Positions 34,345 through 42,800 of a DNA stretch of 64,000 nt are shown piece by piece (the stretch's first letter is position 1; the number at the start of each line of letters is the position of its first letter). Location of the stretch: NCBI GenBank assembly GCA_046329055.1, contig JAXLVK010000013.1, positions 1 to 64,000 on the forward strand, written 5' to 3'. The position numbers were made by a program, and so were the translations under genes. The DNA is from JADKCL01 sp046329055 (lineage in GTDB: Bacteria; Bacteroidota; Bacteroidia; J057; JADKCL01). The notes below the pieces were generated by a model, which saw nothing but the letters and a program-made list of their open reading frames with translations, made no database searches and was not told where the DNA came from.

Positions 34345-34945
34345 CATCGCCTCAACCCCACCATGGCCAAGTCACCCCATCATGGAGACCATTACCCCCA
34401 ACTGAAGGCCACGCCACCCAATCATGAAGGCCATGGTCATCCCAGCACCAAGGCCACAGGCATCACCTCGCCAAAGCCATAGGCATCCCAGCGCCAAGGC
34501 CACAGGCATCCCTTTATGGAGGCTACGGCAACCCATCATGGAGACCATCATCATCCCCACATGCAGGCGTGGTCACCACCATGAGGAGACAAGGTCACCC
34601 CCACATGGAGACCCATGCCATCATTACGTCGAGTTTCGGGCATCCTCACGTGGAGTCCCGGGCATCCTCACGTGGAGTTTCGGGCATCCTCACGTGGAGT
34701 CGCGGGCATCCTCACGTGGAGTCGTTGGCATCCTCACTTGGAGTCGCGGGCATCCCTACGTGGAGACGATGGCATCCTCCCATGGAGGCGGTGGCACCCT
34801 ATCGTGGAGCCGAAGGCATACCTCCATGGAGGCGGTGGCACCCTATCGTGGAGGCAATGCTACCCCCATTTGGAGACCAAGGCATCTCTTGATGGAGGCC
34901 AGGGCATCCCCTCATGGAGCCGATGGCTACCCCCTACATTGGCTG
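34345..34945. repeat. Degenerate tandem array, about 27 units of 22-23 bp
   Basis: Anchors of the type CATCC/CACCC recur at 34373, 34393, 34415, 34438, 34461, 34484, 34507, 34529, 34552, 34574, 34596, 34619, 34641, 34663, 34685, 34707, 34729, 34751, 34773, 34795, 34817, 34839, 34860, 34883, 34905 and 34927, a spacing of 20-23 with mode 22. The central units (34641-34750) are nearly identical, GGCATCCTCACGTGGAGTCG type; the flanks are degenerate. Each unit has a dyad such as CACGTG or CCTCCATGGAGG (34821-34832). A 22-bp period shifts frame at every unit, so it is not protein-coding. It is not a CRISPR array, because there are no separate repeats and spacers. Confidence 0.9.
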
Positions 34946-35250
34946 GAATCGCCATTTGTGCAGATTTGGGGTAGTAACACTACGTTTTTGGATTCAATTT
35001 TGTATCGGGAAGGTAAACTCAAACTCCATTTAGCGGCACCCCGGTTTGTGGTGTAGATTGGGAGAGAAATCGAGGTGGCCGACCCATCAGAATCAACTCG
35101 TTTAGATCGGCAAACGATGGCCTTGCCCTGGGTCACATACCGTCCTTGAGTGAATCGCGGGATAAATGCTTACCTTTCAGATAGCCGTCTTCTTGTTGAG
35201 GGGCGGTCAGTTTTGCTGAGTATTCACCTAAATAAAAACGTCGTTCAGTT
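34946..35250. other. Non-coding region right of the repeat array
   Basis: About 300 bp between the repeat array and the small exported-protein gene, low in GC from about 34970. No open frame supported. The promoter of the gene at 35251 should lie in the last 100 bp; TTTTG at about 35212 and AAATAAAAACG are loosely promoter-like but not convincing. Confidence 0.4.
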
Positions 35251-35538
35251 ATGAAACGTATCGCTATGCTATTCGCCATCCTGGCAGGGATGTGCTTGCC
35301 AGTGTCCGGATTTTCGGTCCATGCGGACCCCATCACCTCCGAGGTTTCGGAACTCCCATGGAGCACTGTCTCAGCTGTGCTGAAAAAAGTCGTGGACATA
35401 CGCCCGTACAGCTACGCCGAGCTCGTGGACTGGTACCAAGTGGGATTGGTGACGGTGGTGCAGAGTGGCAGTGGGTATCAGGTCTCCATCACGGATGCAG
35501 ATGGCCTCACGGAGGTGCTTGTGATTAGCAACATTTAA
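35251..35538 (+). CDS. Small exported protein, unknown
   Basis: A 95-residue protein with a clear signal peptide (M-K-R-I-A-M-L-F-A-I-L-A-G-M-C, cleaved near FSVHA). The mature part of about 70 residues has a helix (STVSAVLKKVVDI), a short YAELVDWYQVG segment and two strands (LVTVVQSGSGYQVSI, LTEVLVISNI). No cysteines remain in the mature part. It converges with the next gene, overlapping it by 4 bp tail to tail. Function unknown. Confidence 0.6.
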   Translation: MKRIAMLFAILAGMCLPVSGFSVHADPITSEVSELPWSTVSAVLKKVVDIRPYSYAELVDWYQVGLVTVVQSGSGYQVSITDADGLTEVLVISNI

Positions 35539-37082
35539 GAGTCCTCAGGGGACGAGGATGCCCTGTCTCGGAAGATGTCCAGCATGGTGCATCCTCTCTC
35601 CCTGGACAGCACCCAAGCCTCCAAATCGAAATAGCCCGATAAGATAGTGCCATTCACTTGAGCGCTCAGTAGCTGCCGTAGCTCCGCGGGGAGAACCAAT
35701 CGATGCCCAGCGGGCAGCGGCTCCATCAGCGTGGCGAGGTAGGCAAGGAAACGAAGTGCCTCAGAGGCCTTGGGGATTGCCTCCTCTTCCTCCTTTTGTC
35801 GCTTGTTCCGGTTGGTTACCAACCGTCTCACATCATCGTAGTCGCCCTCCTCAAATGCGTGGATGACCTCGGCAAGCCGATACATGACGTAATAGTCAGC
35901 GGTGAACTCCGCCTTGCGGTAGCCTGCCAGCAGCCTGATCACCTTGCGCCTGTGCCCCGGATCTTGCATGGCGATGGCACCTACTAGGCAGGCGTAGAGG
36001 CACTGGGTGATGAACTGACGGTCGAGCAGGGTGGATGACTGCTCCAGGAGTTGCAAGAATCCAGCAATTGCCGCGGACGTGGCTTCAGGGTTGCCGGACT
36101 CCATCGCTATGCTGATGCTGTAAGGGTAGAGGAACCGGATGCGGTGACGCTCCACCTTGTGGTTCGAGAATCCTAGGCCCAGTATCCTCTGTGCCAGGGC
36201 ATGGTAGCCCGGATGGTCGCCCGTGAGGTAGTGCGAGTTTGCAAGGTGCCCGAGTTCCTGAACCAAGGCTAGCCCCTCTATCTCGGAGATCCATGGGTAG
36301 GCCTCCAAATGTCCCACCAGTACCGCTTGCAACTCCAATGCTGCGGCGTGCTGCCGGGTATGTACCAGCACTGAGGCGCGCAGCTTGAGGTAATAGTAGA
36401 TCGCGCGATGTGAATGAGCCGATTGCGGCCCGCTCAACAGCTCGTCATCGAGGAGGCGCCGCATCATCTCCTGCTTCTGACCGACATGCGCAATCCTACG
36501 CACCTCCTGATACACCCCCATGAGCTCCTCGTATTGGCGGAGGTTGTCCTCAAGGAATCCCGCACGGGCTTGGCTCATGGTAGCAAAGGATGGCTCCGGC
36601 TCGATCTCCTTGGCCAGCCTCCACAGTCGCCCCGCAAAGTGAAATTCCTCAAAATCAGCCGCCCGCTCCATGGTCCGCTGGAACAGGTCCGTGGCTGCGT
36701 CCATGTCAGTGGCAGTGATGAGCGCGCGCAGCATGTCGTGGCTCTGCCCAAGTTGGCTGACAGTCCCGTCCCCTAACAGGAAGGTGGTCACTGCTTCCGC
36801 TATCAAGCCCATGTAGTGGAGGTACTTCCCGCGACCAATCTGGAGCTGCTCGATCACCTCCTCCTCGCTGAGGTCACCCGAGGCATGGATCACCTTGCAC
36901 ACTGGCACGAGGGAAATTCCTAGCCTACCCTCAGCCACCTGTGACAGGAATGCCTTGAGCCTTCCACCATGAAGGCTCCGCAAAATGCTTCTTGCTGTAC
37001 TTGCTCTTAAATTCACATACGATCCTGATGAGACAAAATACTGAATACAAACAGGTTGCGATCCCAGTGTGGTGGTCGGCAT
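35535..37082 (-). CDS. Alpha-solenoid-like protein, unknown
   Basis: About 515 residues, almost entirely helical with TPR-like helix pairs (for example YYYLKLRASVLVHTRQHAAALELQ, LVQELGHLANSHYLTGDHPGYHALAQ, ATSAAIAGFLQLLEQSS). No signal, no membrane segment and no enzymatic motif. The start is uncertain: ATG 37082 is used; GTG at 37016 begins a more convincing helix (V-N-L-R-A-S-T-A-R-S-I-L), and GTG at 37160 is possible. It lies in the accessory stretch after the repeat array. Possibly a scaffold or regulator. Confidence 0.65.
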   Translation of the reverse strand: MPTTTLGSQPVCIQYFVSSGSYVNLRASTARSILRSLHGGRLKAFLSQVAEGRLGISLVPVCKVIHASGDLSEEEVIEQLQIGRGKYLHYMGLIAEAVTTFLLGDGTVSQLGQSHDMLRALITATDMDAATDLFQRTMERAADFEEFHFAGRLWRLAKEIEPEPSFATMSQARAGFLEDNLRQYEELMGVYQEVRRIAHVGQKQEMMRRLLDDELLSGPQSAHSHRAIYYYLKLRASVLVHTRQHAAALELQAVLVGHLEAYPWISEIEGLALVQELGHLANSHYLTGDHPGYHALAQRILGLGFSNHKVERHRIRFLYPYSISIAMESGNPEATSAAIAGFLQLLEQSSTLLDRQFITQCLYACLVGAIAMQDPGHRRKVIRLLAGYRKAEFTADYYVMYRLAEVIHAFEEGDYDDVRRLVTNRNKRQKEEEEAIPKASEALRFLAYLATLMEPLPAGHRLVLPAELRQLLSAQVNGTILSGYFDLEAWVLSRERGCTMLDIFRDRASSSPEDS

Positions 37083-37652
37083 CAAGTTACAAATTTGAAT
37101 GGGTTTGTGCAGCATCCCATGCCCGAATAATTTGGCATTATCATCGAGGTAGAGACCCACATTGTTCTTTTTGCTGCCGATAGTTTAGTCCGGCAAGGGC
37201 TCACCTACACTTGCACGACGTTTCAGGGTGATACTCAGCAAAAACACTAGATCGTGGCAGTGGATCAAGGATGGCGAATACGGGGTATGGAATACGAAGT
37301 CACACCGGGCGGCGCGGCTTCAAGACCAAACCTAATAATCGCGCACCGGGAGAGGATAGGCAGCACTTCAAAACTCAATGGTTCCCCCGGTGCATCAGGA
37401 GATGTGAGACATAAAGTTACCCAACTATGGGAAAGAAACCAAATACGCCCCGGCACGAGCGTGACGGGATGCGCATTGATTTGTCGCGACATGCGTTGCC
37501 CATAGGGCTGAAGATTCTCCTTTGGAGCTTCCATTTCGCTCCTTCCAATGGTGCCTGTTCAGGCACCGCGTTTCTCTGTTGATTGGTGTCAGGGGGCTGC
37601 CGCTCGGCGGCCCCCGACATGATCTCCTATTGCGCTCGTACCCTGCAACCCT
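37083..37652. other. Intergenic region with two strong hairpins
   Basis: Hairpin 1 is GGTGCCTG-TT-CAGGCACC at 37550-37567, followed by GCGTTTCTC. Hairpin 2 is GGGGGCTGCC...GGCGGCCCCC at 37592-37615 with one G-T pair. Both lie 40-100 bp upstream of the small gene at 37653 and may be a structured leader or a small RNA. The rest holds only unsupported open frames. Confidence 0.5.
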
Positions 37653-37874
37653 ATGAAGAAAAAGACAATTTCACCACATGCTGACAAGGCTGAGTTTGAG
37701 GCCCTAATCGCTGCTATGGAGCAGGAGACTGCGGCCCTGCGCAGGGGCATCAGGCGGGTGTATGACATCCTCATAGAGGCGGATCTGTGTGGCAGTCAGG
37801 TCACTTCGTTGTCATTGCCACGCCCAAGAAGATCAGCCGGGACAGAGGATTCCAAAATAATCCGCAATTTTTGA
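37653..37874 (+). CDS. Small basic helical protein, uncertain
   Basis: A possible 73-residue protein. Residues 10-48 form one long amphipathic helix (DKAEFEALIAAMEQETAALRRGIRRVYDIL), the rest a basic tail. Codon use is plausible in the helix and poor in the tail. No family recognised. It might be a real small gene or the remnant of one. Confidence 0.4.
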   Translation: MKKKTISPHADKAEFEALIAAMEQETAALRRGIRRVYDILIEADLCGSQVTSLSLPRPRRSAGTEDSKIIRNF

Positions 37875-37939
37875 CACAAGATGTCAACTGTTAATGTCAT
37901 ATTGCATCATTGATCGCATTCAACAATCATCATTAGGCC

Positions 37940-39121
37940 ATGTATCTACGAAAATCAATTCATTTGCTTGCCCTACTGCTGCTGCCCTGCCTCTGGGGCA
38001 TCGCTCAACCTGCGATTACGGTGACCGGGCCCGCAGTTCCCGCGCTCAGGGATGGGGCGGTTGCCTGGGCTGACTATGATGGCGACGGGTTGCAGGACCT
38101 GCTAGTCTGTGGCCGGGACACCTCCGAAGTGCGCCGTACCCTGTTACTCCACAATTCGGGCATGTCCATGGACATCGACACATCTCAGCAGCTTGTGGCC
38201 TTGTCCTCTGGTGACGCAGCTTGGGCGGACATGGATGGTGACGGCGACCCTGACCTCGTGCTCACAGGAGAGACCGCCCCGCGTCAGGAGGTGACCTTGG
38301 TCTATCGCAACAATGGCGGCAATCTTGCATTGCAAGCCACCACGAGCCTTCCTGGCCTCTCAATGGGCAGGGCGAGGTGGGCCGATTTAGATGGGGACGG
38401 TGACAGCGACCTGTTCCTCACCGGGTTCAATACGATGGCTGGTTTCAAGGGCATCATTGGCCGGAATGATGGTGGCGGAGTTTTCACTGCTGTGGAGAAT
38501 CCTGCTTATGCGACCCGTGACTGGACTGCGGTGGGCATCGGGGACATTGATGGCAACGGGTTGCCCGACATTGCGTTCTCGGATGTATCGCCACGGCTTT
38601 CCGAGGGTATGCGGACAGTGGTCCTGCGGAACAATGGCGGCTTGCATTTCTCTACATTGCCATCGCCCGTGCCGGGAATGTACGGAGGCAGCATGGAATT
38701 CGGGGACTGGGACGGCGACGGTGACCGGGACTTGCTGGCATCAGGTTTTGGCACCAAGCCACAGACAGGAATCTACAAGTACCATTCTGGGCAATACTTG
38801 GTTACTGGCATCACATTGATGGAGGTGGGCAGCGGCGAGGCGCGCTGGGTGGACCTAGATGTGGACGGCGACCTGGATGTGGTGGTGTCTGGCATGTCCA
38901 TGGCGGGGCCGCAGACGCGGGTCTATCTCAATAGCGGGGGCATCCTGTCACTGGTGCAGGGTCCATCGAACATGCCAACACTTCATCAGGTGCGGATGGC
39001 ATTCGCCGACTGGAACGGGGACGGGCATTCGGACATGGCGATCATGGGGCAGAATGAGAATGGGGATCCAGAGACTTACATCGCGACTTGGAACAATGCT
39101 TTGCAACAATTCAAATTTTGA
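37940..39121 (+). CDS. Exported FG-GAP/VCBS repeat protein
   Basis: A 393-residue protein with a signal peptide (SIHLLALLLLPCLWGIAQ). The rest is about seven FG-GAP/VCBS-type repeats, each with a calcium-loop motif: WADYDGDGLQDLLVCG, WADMDGDGDPDLVLTG, WADLDGDGDSDLFLTG, IGDIDGNGLPDIAFSD, FGDWDGDGDRDLLASG, WVDLDVDGDLDVVVSG, FADWNGDGHSDMAIMG. This should fold as a beta-propeller. There is no C-terminal T9SS sorting domain. The next gene starts one base after the stop, so it heads a three-gene operon of exported proteins and may work with them on the surface. Confidence 0.88.
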   Translation: MYLRKSIHLLALLLLPCLWGIAQPAITVTGPAVPALRDGAVAWADYDGDGLQDLLVCGRDTSEVRRTLLLHNSGMSMDIDTSQQLVALSSGDAAWADMDGDGDPDLVLTGETAPRQEVTLVYRNNGGNLALQATTSLPGLSMGRARWADLDGDGDSDLFLTGFNTMAGFKGIIGRNDGGGVFTAVENPAYATRDWTAVGIGDIDGNGLPDIAFSDVSPRLSEGMRTVVLRNNGGLHFSTLPSPVPGMYGGSMEFGDWDGDGDRDLLASGFGTKPQTGIYKYHSGQYLVTGITLMEVGSGEARWVDLDVDGDLDVVVSGMSMAGPQTRVYLNSGGILSLVQGPSNMPTLHQVRMAFADWNGDGHSDMAIMGQNENGDPETYIATWNNALQQFKF

Positions 39122-39122
39122 C

Positions 39123-39830
39123 ATGACCATGGAAACCAACACTGAATTATTGATGAAAGTGGATCCCGAGGTCTCGGGAGGAAAGAAGAAAGTCCCATCG
39201 CGCAAGTGGCCGCTTGTGTACAAGGGATCACTTTTGATCTTGAACGCGACCGTTCCTCTCTCCTCCTTCCTGCTTGCCCTTTTAACCTTGCTCCTCTTGG
39301 CCCCCTCCCTGCCTGCGCAGTACACGCCACTGGGCTACTGGCACTTCAACATTGGCGCCCCTGGCGACGACGCAACTGGCAATGGAAACAATGTGAACCT
39401 GAACGCGAATCAGCTTAACCCTGGGATTCAGTCGCCGATTGCGGGATGGTACCATAGCGCGCCCGATGTGCAGAACACCGCTGGCGTGAATGGCCCTTTG
39501 GACAACCTCTCCACCATGGCGGAGGTGGGCGTGGAGTTCTGGATCCGGGTGCGGCAGGGCAACTGGGAGGGCAATGTCCACTGGCTGGATAAGTTCCAGC
39601 TGGGGTTCACCGACCGTGGGCTGGACTGGGATGTGCTTACTGCCACCGGGATGCGCAGCCTGCACGTGGACCTGTACGGCGTGGGCGCAGCGGATCCCTA
39701 CACCTTGCTCGGTGGGGACTGGCACCATGTGGCGGCATTCTACAGCTCCCGCACTGGCGACCAACGCATTTATATCGATGGCGTCTGCCCGCCGGGATTC
39801 TTCATTCACCACCCTCGGGCTCTCCATTGA
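39123..39830 (+). CDS. N-terminal fragment of the giant LamG/PKD protein (frameshifted)
   Basis: A 235-residue reading frame carrying an unusually long N-region (about 38 polar residues), a hydrophobic signal segment (VPLSSFLLALLTLLLLAPSLPAQ), and a LamG/concanavalin-like domain (YWHFNIGAPGDDATGN, VEFWIRVRQGNW, DWHHVAAFYSSRTGDQRIYIDG). The frame breaks at about 39785 right after IYIDGV. Inserting one base there (GTC-CTG) gives DGVLPAGILHSPPSGSPLNN and joins cleanly to the next frame, with a total length divisible by three. So this and the next entry are one gene of about 2172 codons with a one-base deletion. Confidence 0.8.
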   Translation: MTMETNTELLMKVDPEVSGGKKKVPSRKWPLVYKGSLLILNATVPLSSFLLALLTLLLLAPSLPAQYTPLGYWHFNIGAPGDDATGNGNNVNLNANQLNPGIQSPIAGWYHSAPDVQNTAGVNGPLDNLSTMAEVGVEFWIRVRQGNWEGNVHWLDKFQLGFTDRGLDWDVLTATGMRSLHVDLYGVGAADPYTLLGGDWHHVAAFYSSRTGDQRIYIDGVCPPGFFIHHPRALH

Positions 39831-42800
39831 ACAACGGTGGCGTGCTGAACTTTACCCACAGCGGTGCGACCGACCACTTGGTCGCGGATCTGGACGAGTT
39901 CGCGGTCTATGACACGGTCTTGCCCCCGCAACTGGTCTGGGAGCATTATCAGCAGGGCCTTGCGGGGCAGGCCATCAATTATACACAGCAGAGCCCAGTC
40001 GCCACCTACCCCTTCCCCGGCCCGGTCGAGGAGGGCGAGGTGAACTTGCTAGAATTCCCTCCCGCATGGCCCAACGTGCCGCTCTCGCCGCTGGAGCTGT
40101 TCAACACCTACCCGCATCCGAGGTACAGCGCTATTGATAGCATCCGGCCGTTGATCCCGTTTGTGGCGGACGCGGAGCCGTTCCGCCATGGCGCGGACAT
40201 CCCACGTAGCCACTCGGAGGCCCGCCTCATGCTGGAGCATCTCGCCTGGGACTGGAACTACTATATGTATTGCGGCAGCACCCACGGCAACTACATGTAC
40301 TTCCACAGGGGCACCACGACGACTCCAGACTCCAACTATTACCAGTTCCATATCCTGCGGAGCCTGAACAACCCCGCCAACAACGGCTTGCCACGGTCGC
40401 TGATCACCTATTGGAACAAGATTTCGGAGTCCTTCCTGCATGACGGCGACACGCTGAGCGGCTATTACCGCTCGCCCATCATCCTGCAGCAGTCCGGCCT
40501 ACCAGCGTGGTTCAACCCTCCTGCCCTTGCAGATTCCTTTTTCGTCCGCGACTCGTCACTGGCCACGCCACTGTTGCCCTGGGGGCCGCCAGTCCGCGAT
40601 GGGCTTCCGCAGCCGCCGGGCAGGTTCCGGCTGAACTGGGCGATGGCAGCACACCCCTTCTGGCCCCGGTATCAATTGCTGGGAAGCGATGGCTTGGTAC
40701 AGGCTCAGTTGGTGGACACCTTTATGAGCTACCTCAGCAATCCCTACATCGACATGGTGGCTGAAAATGACGAGGTGGTGGGCATCTTTCCCGATCCTTT
40801 TGTGTTCGGGGACGCGGAAATCACCCGGGACTGGCATGCCAACTTCCCCGGATGGGACACCCGGGCCTACCAAGGCTTTCGGGGCAACCAATTCCGCTGG
40901 TCCTACCAGGTGCAATGGCTCAATAGGATCAACAGCCACAATGGCACCGCAGGTCGCCCCAACACGGAGACCTGGTGGTACGAAATGCAAGGAAGGCCAC
41001 ATAGCTACGCGCAGGCACGACCCATCATTGAGAACAGGGACGCGAGGCACAGGGCGGGTCCGACCTTCTATGCCAACAACCCGCATTGGTGGCGGCATGG
41101 AAGGAATTCATTAACAGGGATGGACCAACTCTGCATCTCCTTGAGGCATCAATTGGAGGCGGGGGACTCAATCTGGTTCCCGGCAGTCTCGCCAGGTTAC
41201 AACGACAATGGCGATTGGAAGATCGAGGACGTGGACATGATACGGCCCGGGCAGTACCTGGGCGTGCTCAAGGCAATGGGAATCATGGGAGCTGAAAGCT
41301 ATAATACAATGATACAGCAGTATAGCCCGCAAGCGGGGTTTTTCCAGATCCCGGCAAACTGGCGCGCATGGCACCTGCCCATGGCGAGCTATGCACAGGC
41401 CGTCACGAGCCGCCTGCGCAGGTTCCTCTATGACGGCGAGGTGCTTGCGGGGGACACGGCTGTGACCTACAACAATGGCTCAGGCCCGACTTTCTTCACA
41501 TTCAGCACCGGCAACAACAACGACCTGATCACCGGGCGCAAGCTGCGGGGGCAATTCGTCTATTTGATTGGGGCAAGCGCCCAGCGAACGGGCAACATGC
41601 AGAGCCAGGGCCCCAAGGAGAAGGTGGTGGCGTTCAGGTTCCATCATGACAATGGTAGCACGATCTATAACCACTTCCGCATCCGTGAGCGGCTACAGGG
41701 CAGCACCTACATCCTGGACAGGACCAATCCCACGGCCCCGGTCTTCTACCAGCTGGACCGCTGGCACGAGTGGAAGGAGCCGGGCCACTGGTGCCGGGAC
41801 TTTGACTGGGAGGCGGAGGTTTGGGACAGCGCGGCGGCGACAGCGGGGATCCTGACCGAGCGGCCCGTGCCCGCGACGAGCGGGGACTTCACAGAGTTCA
41901 CGAGCTATGTGCGGCAGGGGAGCGGAGGCGGCTGGACGCGGTACTACTTCCGCCCGACGGGCGACGACCAGGACACCTTGTATGCCTGGGTGCGGGCGCG
42001 CAACAACGCAGGCGTGGGCCGCGTGGTGCAGTTCCAGTCGCCGGGCGCGGGGTCGGGCTCCATCTGGGTGCAGCCGGACACCGCCTTTGGCTGGCATGGC
42101 AAGGACGTGAACGGGGTTCTCATTCCCTTGGGGCCGCTGGACACGAGCCTGCACTACATCGAGGTGAGGCCGCAGGGGACGCTGGTGGACATCGACCGGG
42201 TGGTGCTGTTCCGCAACCCGATCGACTACACATCGATCCCGATGCTGGCCCTGATCCTGCCGCACAGCGACAGCGTCTGCCTGGGCGACAGCGCCTGGAT
42301 CTGGAAGCGCATCGGCTTCATGGGCTGCATGGACTGGACGGTGGAATGGGGCGACGGCACCCGCAGCTACGGCTCCGGCGACAATCCCCTCCAATACAGC
42401 GCCTACGAGGCGCACAAGTACCAGTATCCCGGCAGCTACGAGGTGGTGCTGACCGTGACCAACATGACCCTGGGGGCGACCGAGGCGGACACGGTGGTGG
42501 TATTTGTGGGCGCGCCTGTGGTGGACGCCGGGGCGGACACGACGGTGTGCCGGGACATGGGTGTGGTGCTGCAGGGTCATGTGGGGGCGGGCACGACAGC
42601 CTTCCACTGGCTGGGTGACACCGCGCTGAGCGACACCACCATCCTGAACCCGGTGGCGACGGTGGGTAGCTCGCAGTACTTTTATCTGACTGCGGATTCC
42701 GGTGTCTGCTCCATGACGGACAGCGTCTGGGTCACTGCTGTTGGGCTGGACTCCGTGGCTTGGCAGGACACGGTGTGGATTTGCCTCGGGCAGCCGGACA

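Noticed and set aside
34345..34945. CRISPR array
   Set aside because: Units are 22 bp in total with gradual divergence; there are no alternating constant repeats and unique spacers, and no cas genes nearby.
34424..35056. 210-residue open frame through the repeat array
   Set aside because: The repeat unit is 22 bp, so peptide motifs rotate through three frames; the frame is open by composition only and has no signal, family likeness or normal codon use.
37254..37505. Possible 83-residue gene
   Set aside because: Amino-acid content looks random and a same-length frame exists on the opposite strand.
39783..39830. Two separate frameshifts in the LamG domain
   Set aside because: A single inserted base at about 39785 gives a continuous, domain-consistent reading and a length divisible by three, so one event is enough.
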